Shown here piece by piece: positions 37,441-47,825 of a DNA stretch of 64,000 nt. The stretch is from contig JASPKZ010007797.1 of NCBI GenBank assembly GCA_030220185.1, positions 1 to 64,000 on the forward strand, given 5' to 3'. The notes beneath the pieces were generated by a model. The model was not told the DNA's origin. It saw only the letters and a list, made by a program, of their open reading frames with translations, and ran no database searches. This stretch comes from Diploptera punctata. Its lineage: Eukaryota; Arthropoda; Insecta; Blattodea; Blaberidae. The first letter of the stretch is position 1; each line of letters begins with the position of its first letter. Position numbers and translations under genes: made by a program.

Positions 37441-39156
37441 AGCATACATTTTACAATTTTTTTTCTAGCAATAAGTATCTATTTATCCATACACTCACCC
37501 ATCCATCTGTCTAATGAAGCTAACATAACCTCTAATTCTGGCAATGCGATTTTTCATTAAGTTTAGAGGTTAAGTTAATTAGCGTAATTAAGTCGTTTAT
37601 TCCATTCCATTCACGCAGTTTTACCTCTCGCCTTGTCTTTTACGTGTCACACGCCACCCGGGCCTTACAGTGACACGATCTGTCGGGAGAGGGATTTTAA
37701 CTATAGATCACATAATACATTTTTTGAACACACAAGGACATTGAAGGCCTCACCGAATGAGGGATCAGCTCAATGTCAGGGCCTTCTCCGATACAACACA
37801 ACATCAAGACGAAACACACCATTCACACACACATTCATACTAAACATGACGTATATGATATCGGTGATTATGATGGCCAGATTATATTCGGGGACCGTTT
37901 GGTGCTTAAAGTTTTCTGACATTTGTCTTACATATGAGGAAAAACTCCGAAAACACCAGGAAACTTGACCCGTACTCGGTCCTGCTGCGTTATGAAGCAA
38001 CGACAATTAAGTCTTGGAGGTTATGGTAGTATGGGACATATTTGTTCTTATTATTACCGAGTGTTAAATTTCATTTATGTTCATTATTAAGAATTTATAT
38101 TAAATTATGAAATGAGATAATCGAAAAATTGCTTTTTATTTTTTCAGTCCCTTGCAGAGATGTTTTTAGACGCCTTGAAACTAGCAGCGAAATTTTCACA
38201 GCAAATGATGGATTCTTGTTCTTAAAAATTATACACTATATTTATTATTGCAAGTAACTTATTATAATTAGCAATATATAAAATATAGTAATTGAGTTAA
38301 ATCCTTTATTAAAACATAATATGAACAAGATAGTACTAACAATATGTCATGTATCAGACGTCTGTGGGCTGCATTGTCAACCGTGGAAATAAAAATATTT
38401 CACTCATTTCTGTCCTGTTGGTACAGAGTCCTTTAAAACAAATAATACTATAATTTATCAAGTTTCAGAGTCGTAAGTACCTTACGTTTTCCTCCGTTGT
38501 CCGCTGGCTGCAATCACATCCTTTCCAAGATATCATGTCCTTTAGCGAGTTTAAAGTAAGAGTTGATTTCTTTTTTAACTGGAATTCTTAAAATAGTATT
38601 AATAGTATATTTTCTTTGTACTGAACCGCTATTTGTAGATTTCAAGTTTATGACTCGGTTAGCAGAGATGTTCTTTACAAAATCTTGTTATGTTTGGATG
38701 GTTGATGTATACAATTCTTTCAAGATCTGCTTTGTCTTACGTATCTGAAACTTGATCATTGTCAAAATTATATTTTGATGAAATGCTGTGTATTTGAAAG
38801 TAAGATCATTAGATAAGTTAAATGTCCTGTTATGGGAAATGGAATATGGAGTAAAAGTATAACTGTGTAGTGTACAAATTATAAAATAAACCAGGAGGTA
38901 TTGTTAAATTTATAAAAATTAAAAGGTGGAATGGGCTGGACATTTAAGTAAGAAAGAGCGATAATAGAACTATAAACAATGTTCTTTTTTAATCAAAACC
39001 AGAAGAAGGGGGGGGGGAAGTCAGAAGAAGTAGGAGATAGGAGTATTTTGTGCTAAAATAACATCAGGACATTGGAAAACTGGAAAATATTTTAATGGAA
39101 TTTCGGCCAGCATGGGGACCGGTACTCGTCCAGCATTTTTATAATTTAAATAGCTA
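37441..39156. other. AT-rich sequence with few features
   Basis: 37880-38010 is a degraded minus-strand tRNA-Asp-like SINE head ('gggaccgtttggtgcttaa'). 38930-39020 resembles a LINE end shared with 51575-51630, ending in a G run. Nothing else recognised. Confidence 0.45.
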
Positions 39157-39168
39157 TTAAATATATGT
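39157..39168. repeat. Left 12-bp target duplication of the full-length RTE
   Basis: TTAAATATATGT recurs exactly at 42441-42452, right after the AGTA-rich tail. Confidence 0.85.
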
Positions 39169-39199
39169 TTTCGGCCCTCCATGGTATCTTTACCTTGTC

Positions 39200-39511
39200 G
39201 TGGTGGAGTGGCTTGCGTGCTTAAATGATCCTGAGAGCTATGCCGGCGGTAGCATTGCTGCCGATAGGGTTACCCATGCCGGACTGGTCGAAGGTGATAA
39301 GCCAGACGAAAAAAGTACCTTGGGCGAAAGAGTGACGATCTTTCACCGTAAAAATACAACCGTCAAGAAATCCGGACATGGGTTCATCTGGGGTAAAATT
39401 TTCCGGAGGTCAAATAGTCCCCCATTCGGTTCTCCGGGCGGGGACTACTTCAGGGAACCCATGCCAAAGGCTCAAACACAGGGACATGTTCCTAGGAACA
39501 TGGAATGTTAG
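39200..39511 (+). CDS. RTE ORF1-like short frame
   Basis: 103 residues overlapping the start of the large frame by 134 bp in another phase. No domain is recognised; it is basic and Gly/Pro-rich at its end. Some RTE elements have such a short ORF1. It may instead be a chance frame in the leader. Confidence 0.4.
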   Translation: MVEWLACLNDPESYAGGSIAADRVTHAGLVEGDKPDEKSTLGERVTIFHRKNTTVKKSGHGFIWGKIFRRSNSPPFGSPGGDYFREPMPKAQTQGHVPRNMEC

Positions 39512-41948
39512 GACTTTATACAATAGTGGGGCACTAGAGATATTAACGCGGGAACTAGATAAATCGCCCTTGGATATAGTCGCTTTACAGGAAGTTAGAT
39601 GGCCAGGAGAAGGTAGTCAGGAATCAGGAACCTTTGCATTATTCTATGGGGGTGCAGAAAGACCTGCATTTGGAACGGGTTTTTTAGTCAGAAGGAGGAT
39701 CCTATCCGCTATCCGAGATATTAAGTTTGTTAATGATAGGATATCATACATAATTCTAAAGGGTAAACGACATGATTTTATAATTGTAAATGTACATGCC
39801 CCCACAGAAGATAAAGATGACAAGATCAAGGATGAGTTCTATGAAGAATTAGAATGCTTATTTGATAGCCTTTCACGATATCATATGAAAATTGTCTTAG
39901 GAGATTTTAATGCAAAAGTGGGGCGGGAAGATATATTCAAACCAACAATAGGCAAATTCAGTCTTCATGAAGATAGTAACGACAACGGGGTTAGATTAGT
40001 CACATTTGCCACATCAAAGAATCTGATTGTTAAGAGCACAACATTTCAGCATAAGGATATTCATAAATACACCTGGACGTCCCCAGATGGAGAAACTCGG
40101 AACCAGATAGATCATGTATTAGTGGATAAACGCTGGCACAGTAGCATCATTGATGTTAGATCAGTTAGAGGGACAGACTGCAATTCCGATCATCATCTGG
40201 TCAGAGTGAAAATCAGACAACGGCTATCGCTTATGAGACGAACGAATGCTAAAGATGATTCTGTAAAATATGAATTAAAAAACTTGAGAAATGATGAAAT
40301 GCGGCAAGAATACCAAATCAAAATTGCTAATAGATTTGAAGTACTGGAATCTTCAGATGACAATGTGGCAAACGAAGAAGAACCTGATATAAATAAAGAA
40401 TGGGAGGCTATAAGAGATACTATTAAATTTTCAGCATCAGAAAGCATCGGTTGTTTAAAAAAGAGGCAAAACAAGAAATGGTTTGATGAGGAATGTGCCG
40501 ACATTGTAAAGAAAAGAAAACTAGCAAAAATTAAATGGTTACACGAGCCAAATGAGGTAAATTTAGAGCAATTGGGTAGTATTAGACGGGAAACCACTAA
40601 GTTACTAAAGAGTAAAAAGAGGGAATATTTGAGAGAGAAGATTAATGATCTTGAAATGAATGCAAAAAATCGGAACATTAGAGAATTATATCAGGGAATT
40701 AGTATAGAGAAGAAAGGGTTTCAGGCTAGAACAAACATAATTCGAAATGAAAATGGGGATATGATTGCAGATTCTAGGAGTATATTAAATAGATGGAAAA
40801 GTTACTTTAATCAGCTATTAAATGTAAATACAGAACAGGACATTGAGGAGGATAAGTTACAGACAGCAGAAATGCTGGTCGCAGAGCCAAGTGCATTAGA
40901 GGTTGAAATGGCGATTGAAAAATTGAAGATGTATAAAGCATCAGGTTCAGATGAGATCCCAGCAGAACTCATAAAATCAGGAGGAGAAAAATTGATAGAC
41001 AAAATACGCTGGTTGCTTAGTATGATTTGGGAAAAAGAAGCTCTTCCAGATGAATGGAAGGAATCAATTATCGTACCAATTTATAAGAAAGGAGATAAAA
41101 CTGATTGCAACAACTACAGAGGCATCTCATTACTTTCAACTTCATACAAAATTCTTACAAATATATTAGTAAGCAGACTTACTCCCTACATTGATGACAT
41201 TCTAGGAGATCATCAATGTGCATTTAGAAGAAACAGGTCTACAACAGATCAGATTTTTAGTATAAGACAGATTTTAGAAAAGAAATGGGAATATAATGGT
41301 ACTGTACATCAACTATATGTAGACTTCAAAAAAGCATATGATTCAATTAAGAGGGAGAAGTTATATAGTATCCTGCTGGAGTTCGGAATTCCTAAAAAGT
41401 TAGTTAGACTTATACGAATGTGTCTAAATGGCTCAACGAGTAGGGTGCGTGTAGGCAAACAGTTTTCAGACACTTTTGAAATCCAGAATGGGTTGAAGCA
41501 AGGAGATGCACTATCTCCTCTACTATTTAATTTTGTACTAGAGCATGCCATTAAATCTTTAGAGAATGAGGAAGGCTTACAACTGAATGGTATTAATAAG
41601 CTGTTAGTTTATGCTGATGATGTAGTACTATTGGCCGATAGCGAGGAGATACTAAAGGCCAACACGCACACACTATTGAGTAACACTAAGAAATTAGGAC
41701 TGGAAGTAAATATCAGTAAAACTAAATATGTGGTCACAGGTAGAAATTCAGTATATAATGGAAATGGACAGCTAATGACAAATGAGGGAAATTTTGAGGA
41801 AGTGGCTGAATTCAAATACCTAGGAACAATAATCACAAATAGGAATGAGACGCACAAAGAAATTAAACATAGGCTCAATTCTGGAAATGCATGCTATTAT
41901 GCATTGCAGAGACTTTTGATGTCCCAACTCCTTTCAAAAAAACGTTAA
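39378..41948 (+). CDS. RTE ORF2: endonuclease and reverse transcriptase (frameshifted near its end)
   Basis: 856 residues. An apurinic-like endonuclease: GTWNVRTL (residue 40), QEVRW (71), GDFNAK (about 175), SDHHLVR (about 269). Reverse transcriptase: KKGDKTDCNNYRGISLLS (about 565-582), YVDFKKAYDS (about 648), GLKQGDALSPLLF (about 705) and catalytic YADDVVLLAD (745). It nicks the target and copies the RNA there (target-primed reverse transcription, family knowledge). Translation ends early because an A run at 41935-41941 has one A more than in other copies. Without that extra base the frame would continue into 42414. The true start may be later, near the MFLGTWN Met. Confidence 0.85.
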   Translation: MGSSGVKFSGGQIVPHSVLRAGTTSGNPCQRLKHRDMFLGTWNVRTLYNSGALEILTRELDKSPLDIVALQEVRWPGEGSQESGTFALFYGGAERPAFGTGFLVRRRILSAIRDIKFVNDRISYIILKGKRHDFIIVNVHAPTEDKDDKIKDEFYEELECLFDSLSRYHMKIVLGDFNAKVGREDIFKPTIGKFSLHEDSNDNGVRLVTFATSKNLIVKSTTFQHKDIHKYTWTSPDGETRNQIDHVLVDKRWHSSIIDVRSVRGTDCNSDHHLVRVKIRQRLSLMRRTNAKDDSVKYELKNLRNDEMRQEYQIKIANRFEVLESSDDNVANEEEPDINKEWEAIRDTIKFSASESIGCLKKRQNKKWFDEECADIVKKRKLAKIKWLHEPNEVNLEQLGSIRRETTKLLKSKKREYLREKINDLEMNAKNRNIRELYQGISIEKKGFQARTNIIRNENGDMIADSRSILNRWKSYFNQLLNVNTEQDIEEDKLQTAEMLVAEPSALEVEMAIEKLKMYKASGSDEIPAELIKSGGEKLIDKIRWLLSMIWEKEALPDEWKESIIVPIYKKGDKTDCNNYRGISLLSTSYKILTNILVSRLTPYIDDILGDHQCAFRRNRSTTDQIFSIRQILEKKWEYNGTVHQLYVDFKKAYDSIKREKLYSILLEFGIPKKLVRLIRMCLNGSTSRVRVGKQFSDTFEIQNGLKQGDALSPLLFNFVLEHAIKSLENEEGLQLNGINKLLVYADDVVLLADSEEILKANTHTLLSNTKKLGLEVNISKTKYVVTGRNSVYNGNGQLMTNEGNFEEVAEFKYLGTIITNRNETHKEIKHRLNSGNACYYALQRLLMSQLLSKKR

Positions 41949-42417
41949 GCTGAAAATATATAAAACTATTATTCTACCAGTTATATTATATGGGTGCGAA
42001 ACATGGACTCTTACTTTAAGGGAGGAAAGGAGATTACGAGTATTTGAGAATAAAGTTCTTAGGAAAATTTTTGGACCAAAGAGAGATGAACAGACAGGTG
42101 AATGGAGAAGACTACACAACAATGAACTACATGGTCTTTATAGGAAGCCAGATATAATAAGAACAGTTAAGTCTCGTAGACTGCGATGGGCAGGACATGT
42201 TGCACGTATGGGGAATGAAAGACGTGCATGGAAGCTTCTTGTAGGAAAGCCAGAGGGAAAACGCCCAGTTGGTAGACCAAGAATGAGGTGGGAGAACAAC
42301 ATTAACTATGATTTGAGGGAAGTAGATTATACAGGGAATGATTGGAAAGCATTAGCTCAGGATAGGGATGTATGGAGAGCTTATGTCCGCGCGGCCATGA
42401 ACCTACGGGTTCGATAG
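41949..42417 (+). pseudogene. RTE ORF2 C-terminal part displaced by the frameshift
   Basis: KLKIYKTIILPVILYGCETW, then REERRLRVFENKVLRKIFGP, LRWAGHVARM and KRPVGRPRMRWENN to the stop after LRVR at 42417. This tail (about 155 residues) is the part seen in all truncated copies of the family. Confidence 0.8.
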
Positions 42418-42484
42418 TGCCAGTGAGTAAGTAAGTAAGTTTAAATATATGTGGGAAATAACACTATGAGGTTTATTTTAATTA

Positions 42485-42552
42485 TATTTTAGTTGTGTTT
42501 TTTACTCACCTCGTATTTCTTATATGACGCGAGTCAAAAAAACACAACTCAA
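42485..42552. repeat. Small foldback related to PLE A ends
   Basis: GTTGTGTTTTTTACTC...GAGTCAAAAAAACACAAC forms arms around a TTTCTTATATGA loop. It follows 'gaaataacactatgaggttt', the PLE tail block. Confidence 0.6.
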
Positions 42553-42659
42553 ATATAATTTGAATAGCTGTACTAATTCCGAGCTAAGTTACAGTTGTAC
42601 TGTAAATAGACTTAAATAATTTTAAAAAATGCAATAGGAACATTAAGAGGTTTACTAAA

Positions 42660-42775
42660 TAATTAGGTTATTTGGTCTGTAATAGCTGAAGATGGGGCTA
42701 ACAAGCCTTGAAATATATGTTCAACGAAAACAACCATAAGAGGTAAGAATATACAGACCAAATAAAACTTGTATA
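42660..42775. mobile_element. PLE C-type foldback with a hammerhead-like motif
   Basis: Inverted ends TTATTTGGTCTGTA (42669-42682) and TACAGACCAAATAA (42754-42767) enclose the motif at 42686-42722 and the TTACCTC-type block in inverse. It sits in or next to a DNA-transposon-like repeat. Confidence 0.6.
42686..42722 (+). ncRNA. Hammerhead-like motif, PLE C type, second copy
   Basis: CTGAAGA, helix II GGCT/AGCC, GAA, ATATATGT, then T and C. The core is intact but the last two helix III pairs are altered relative to 6094-6129. Confidence 0.55.
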
Positions 42776-42779
42776 AGAT

Positions 42780-43475
42780 ATTACTCCACCGACTTCGTCT
42801 ATTGGGGGAACCATGGTGCTATTTTTACCCACCATATGACTGGATTGTGTATGAAATTGTCATCGATAAAAACATTATTTTTAGGCAACATCGTATTTTA
42901 CAGGAAATGAGACTGAATACAAGGTAAGGTGGTACCAATAATTAGGAACTTCCTCCATTTCTTATTTATTTACCTAATCAGATGTTTACGCTTTTCCATG
43001 ATCTGGATAGATATCCTTAATTTGCAATTTCATTACGAGCAGAATTTGTGCTCCATGCTGACTCGCCTGTAGATTCTGCTCTTATTTTCACCACATCCTC
43101 AATGTGTGATGTAGGATATTTTTCACTAAACCGTTTGAAAACATTTTAAATAATTTGTTTCTGTCCGCTTTTCAAATGCTTACCTTTACAATGCTTTAAG
43201 AAATTCTGCTTAAGAACAAAACAATGCTTATTTAATGTATTACAATTGTAATTATACATTTTAAGATTCTCCCATATAACTAATATGGACTAGTGCTAGA
43301 TAAAAAATATTTTATTATTTCATTTCCTTTATTTCGAATGTTAGAGAGTGAATTACATTTTCTTACACTCTTAAAGGTAAACCCATTATTCGACCAATGA
43401 AAATTCAGTCATACATCTGGTTTGATTACATTACAACTGGAACTTAACTTGGAAGATGTATACAATAAGTCGTGG
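42780..43475 (-). mobile_element. Degenerate DNA-transposon-like repeat, copy 2
   Basis: Inverse match to 14400-14930 over 42810-43200, including a frame resembling CKGKHLKSGQKQ, EKYPTSHIEDVVKIRAES and GESAWSTNSARNEIAN. The pattern suggests a helix-turn-helix transposase N-terminus; the family is unknown. Confidence 0.45.
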
Positions 43476-43479
43476 GCTC

Positions 43480-43660
43480 CTGGTTAAAAAATACGATTTA
43501 TAACGGCTGGGGGTCCCAACTTGCTACCACATTTCTTCCCTATACTGGCCGGATGATTGTTTACCTCTGTGAGTAATACATTTGAATGTGAGGCCAGCAG
43601 TCTGCTGGTAGTCCAAGGGTCTTTTAGGACTGACGCATCTTGGATTTTTTTACGAATTGG
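43480..43660 (+). mobile_element. tRNA-derived SINE family C, body fragment
   Basis: 'aacggctgggggtcccaac', 'tactggccggatgattgttt' and 'gaggccagcagtctgctgg' match the SINE C body. Confidence 0.65.
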
Positions 43661-44580
43661 AGAACAATGGCTTTGCTTAAAGAAGACTAGCTGAACATCT
43701 GAAGAAGACATAGAGCTGTCGTGACAGTAATGATGATGATGACGATGACTTGGATGGTTCCCATAAAGTAGACTACGAGTTAGTAAACATTTGTGGTACT
43801 TTTCCATAGAGAATGGAATGAAATAAAGAGATGCATTGTCGTCATCGCTATTCAAATTCGCTATTGAATATTCCGTAAAGGAAATGACCGAGAGTACTGA
43901 GGGTTTATATTTATGTGAATGATATAGGCCTACACCAGTTTTCAGGTCGTTAACGTCGTCTATAAATGCTCGGGTTTAAGGGCCGAAAAATTTTGTCCAC
44001 AAAATATTTATTTCTTGCGTAAAAGGTATAAAGTCCAAAATTGTACTTTTATAAAAAATAGGATTGAAAAAATAGCTCTTTATTTTTCAAACATGCTTGA
44101 TGTGGTAACTCATTTTAGTTCAATTTGGACACCATTTAAACAGCGAAAACAGATTCCAGGCGTAAGTTTCTTTTACGTGCTATAGTATACAACATTAACT
44201 CATAATTCTGCATCCTTCTGGAAGGAAGTCATATTCAGGACTTTTTATGCCTCAAAAATTCCATTGACTCGGACTGAATTTGAATACACTAACTTCGGAA
44301 CCAGAGGAGAGCATGATATGAATAATAATAACCATTAAAATCGGAACTGACATGGATAAAAAACAACATTATTAAATATATATCGATGATCTGACCAATC
44401 TCATGGTCTGTGGTCATAGCTTCTGACTACAGTTCATAACGTCCCGGGTTCTATTACCATTCAGAAAAAAGAAATTTATCTTTAAGGAAATTTTTCCTGT
44501 GGTGGCTCATGGTTTTAAATTTAGGTTCAGTTCAGATTTCAGGAATCTCCTAGTGCTTCGTTATAATTTATCATCTATAA
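43661..44580. other. No supported gene
   Basis: AT-rich. 44390-44470 has a degraded tRNA-like segment ('catggtctgtggtcatagc ... cccgggttctattacc') that may be another SINE head. Confidence 0.35.
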
Positions 44581-44584
44581 TATA

Positions 44585-44705
44585 ATAAGGATAATGTAAC
44601 TCCAGCTTACAAGCGTCCCAATCTCAGAAGTAGGTTACAATTCTGCCAATGTCAGGATAGAATGCCACAAATGTCGTAAGACAACCTGGCAGCATTTGAC
44701 AAAAA
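44585..44705 (+). mobile_element. SINE tail type 1 fragment
   Basis: 'caagcgtcccaatctcagaag', in part, and 'gtcgtaagacaacctggcag' match the tail of 13971-14343 and 33375-33766. Confidence 0.65.
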
Positions 44706-45960
44706 TATCAATGGTCTAGATCAGCGATGGAATTGGACGAACGTACCGGTAATCTACATCTAACTCACTCCACATCTACCACAGCAAGGTGAGGCGTATT
44801 TCTTCTTTTCGAGTGAATTGTTTACAAGAGAAGACCAAAGCTGTGCAGCGGTGTATTCCAGTAGCAACGTGATGCAATAGTTTTGTTGTTATACTAATGG
44901 CCTCTTAGTTAACGTTAATAGAAAGAAATAAGCAGTAGTGTATTGCGAGGAAAATTCCGGTAATGAGTTGAAATACTAGACATAATCCTAATAAAGACCC
45001 AACATTTCATCCATCATCTTCTAATATTCATCGGTAAACAGATCGAATAAGTAATGAACAAACAAAATATAATACAAAAAAAAAAACTTTTCTTGGGAGG
45101 GGTTCAACTATGATTGAGGGGAAAGGGAACACACTGTAGTACTTTTCTCCATCGCTGCTCTGATTATAGATTCTAGAACTACACTGATCTAAGTCAATTT
45201 TTTAGAATTCGTGTTAGGAAGTGAACGTCTCACGTTCTATGTCCATGAACATTGTTAGAATAAAATCCCGTAACAAGAATTATACAAAATTGACTTAGAC
45301 CATCGGTAAGTATATTAATGGTCATGCGAATAATTTTTATAGGCACTTAGTGTGGAAATTAATGTTTGTACATATTTAAAATTTTAAAATGCTCATTCTT
45401 TGAGGTATAATCAAAAGTCATACAATTTGGACTAACAATTTTATAATATAAAAAGCAACATGCCCTTTATTCTTGCATTAATTTATATTGATGGTATTGG
45501 CTTTTTTAATACATTATATAGGGTATGTGGAATGGAACGATCTTTCCCATCAGAACTCTGAATTGTAGGCAAATTCGTATTTAGTTTCGATAACGGAATA
45601 TAAGGAACAATAAAGATCAGTACGATTAATAAACATAAGGAAATTCAAATAATTTTATAAAACCAAAAAGGTCCTAAAATAGAGGTTGTAGCATTAGTAA
45701 TTCATAGAATTAATTTGGTTATTATTTGGGACCACACAATAAGCTTTTGTTATACAGTGGTGAACGGTAACTCAAGGTTTGGCAGGTACATGTACCTAGA
45801 GAAGTGAAACTAATGTTTATTATAAAAGTGTAAATTTGATTGACGTGTTGAATATGTTCAAATTTGCAAAACAATAAATTTTGTTAAAAGGAATACTTGA
45901 GTCAATTAAAAAACTTCCTTGGGAAATGAATATAAAAGGCCAAGAAATTGTATTGTTAAC
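44706..45960. other. No recognised feature
   Basis: AT-rich unique-looking sequence. No long open frame or repeat found. Confidence 0.4.
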
Positions 45961-46150
45961 ACAGTGTGGTTAGTAGCTCATACACACACAGAGTGTGACC
46001 AGTTCTCATACGATCAAAATGTGGTCAGTAGCTCCCATACGAGTACATACAGAGAGGAGCCAGTAGCTCCCTTACGAAAACATAGTGGGCTAGTTTATCA
46101 TATTACGAGTATTGAGAGGAGCCTGTTGCTCCCATATTATTACATAAAAG
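45961..46150 (+). repeat. Degenerate ~33-bp tandem repeat
   Basis: About six imperfect units around 'gaggagccagtagctcccat' and 'tacgagtaca' ('gtggttagtagctcatac', 'gtggtcagtagctcccatac', 'gaggagccagtagctccctt', 'gaggagcctgttgctcccat'). The inner GGAGCnnnnGCTCC is palindromic. The overlapping open frame of 78 residues is probably not a gene. Confidence 0.6.
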
Positions 46151-46516
46151 TGTGAATTAATCTATCGTACGTAAAATATACTAGGGAAGTCTAGATTTGC
46201 TCAAGTAGCCTTCAAGATATTATTAATTTGTTGTGTATTGCGTTGTTCATAAGAGGTTAACAAAATAAACCCTTTTAAATGAATTACACAACTCATTGTT
46301 ACTGATGATCGAATTCCTTATCCTTCACACCGGTAGAACCCAGAAATAAGCTTAATCTAAAACAAGCCCTGAAGAGACCCTCATGCCTCCGAAAGTTATT
46401 GTTGCAAGGTTAGTGCTTCTTTTAAAGTATTTAAACTAATCTTGCCTAAATTAGTTCTTTTTACAATATTTGTCATAAAAGTTAGCATAGTTTTAAGTTG
46501 TTACGAATTTTCGACC
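46151..46516. other. No supported feature
   Basis: 46355-46400 has 'cctgaagaga...ccgaaagtt', a weak hammerhead-like core without a proper helix III. Confidence 0.3.
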
Positions 46517-47036
46517 ATTTATTTATTTATTTATTTTATTTATTTATTTAGCCTGGTGGAGTTAAGGCCATGTGGCCTTCTCTTCCACTCAGCAGAACAA
46601 GCATATGTTACATATGAATACAAAAAAAATAGAATAATAGTCATATAAAACAGGACAAACATATGTTACACATGAATACAAAAAAATTACAATAGTAGTC
46701 ATATTAGACAGGACAAACATGTTACATATGAATACAAAAAAAAGTTACAATAATAGTTATTGAACAATTCATTATCTGTCATATTGAATAATAATGAAAT
46801 TAATGTCTAATAATAGAATGAAACTAAATACAATTAAAATTAAATTAATGATACAATGAATAAAAAAGGAATAACAGCTCGAATCTACAATGCATAAAAA
46901 GAAGAGAAAAAAAACACTACAATGAATTAATCTACGCTTTTTATACAAGGCATTAGGTAAATATATTAACAAATCCTAAGTCTATTTTTATTAAATAATG
47001 CAAAAACGCATTATTAATTCTTAAAAAGTAGTATTA

Positions 47037-47825
47037 GTGAGCTGTTTCTGTTAGTGATTTTATTTTCAATTTATTTCTGAAAGATGGTAAAGTTTGGCAG
47101 TCTCTGACATAGGGTGGAAGTGAATTCCATGTTCTAGCAAGAGAAACTGTAAAAGATTTCGAATAATAGGTAGTATGATGAGGAGGGATATAAAGGACAC
47201 TGTGCTCAAGGGAACGGGTATCTAAGTTATGTGTATCAGAGAGTTTAGTGAAGCGGTGTGATAAATAATAAGGTAAAGATGTGTGTAATATGTTATAGAG
47301 TAGGCATAGGGAATGGATGGTTCTACGATCTTGAAGACGAAGCCATGACAATTGTTCCAGGGATGGTGTAACGTGATCAAATCTACGTATACCACAAATA
47401 AAACGTATGCAAGAATTGTGAACACGTTGAAGTCTTTGGGTAAGAACAGTATTTAGGTCAGTAAAAAGAGTATCACAATAATCAAAATGGGGCATTGCGA
47501 GTGTTTCTACTAGCATTTTTCTTAGAGAAAACGGTAAACAATTTCTTATACGATTTAATGAGTGTATTATTGAGAAGATAGTTTTGCAAATGTTATTTAT
47601 TTGTTTATTCCAAATTAAATGTTTATCCATAAACACTCCTAGATTTTTTACTGTCTCACTATAAGGGATCTGAACCCCATTAAGTGACACATGTAATACT
47701 GCATTTGTGTTAATTGAGGATAAAAGTCTCTGATGGCCCATAATGATTGCTTGTGTCTTTCTAGGATTTAATTCAAGTCCATATTTCTCTGTCCACGCCG
47801 TTAGCGAGTCAAGGTCCTCGTTAAT
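47037..47825 (-). pseudogene. CR1 ORF2, C-terminal part beyond the in-frame stop
   Basis: INEDLDSLTAWTEKYGLELN, then YSETVKNLGVFMDKHLIWN and a long C-terminal domain (MPHFDYCDTLFTDLN, LRLQDRRTIHSLCLLYNIL) ending LTETAH. It follows ORF2 in the same frame after a single TAA at about 47827, probably from AAA (Lys). Confidence 0.8.

Larger units (their letters stand above)
39169..42440 (+). mobile_element. Full-length RTE-type LINE (3272 bp)
   Basis: Bounded by an exact 12-bp target duplication. 5' leader with 'ccttgtcgtggtggagtgg', a short first frame overlapping a long second frame (endonuclease plus reverse transcriptase), and a short 3' end 'ggttcgatagtgccagtgag' followed by (AGTA)n. Many 3' fragments of this family are scattered through the window. 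Only one frameshift was found, so the copy is young. Confidence 0.9.

Noticed and set aside
45919..46155. 78-residue frame as a small protein gene
   Set aside because: It overlaps a decayed tandem repeat and has no recognisable domain.
46355..46400. Hammerhead-like CTGAAGA...CGAAA
   Set aside because: Helix II is poor and there is no paired helix III or cleavage-site triplet.
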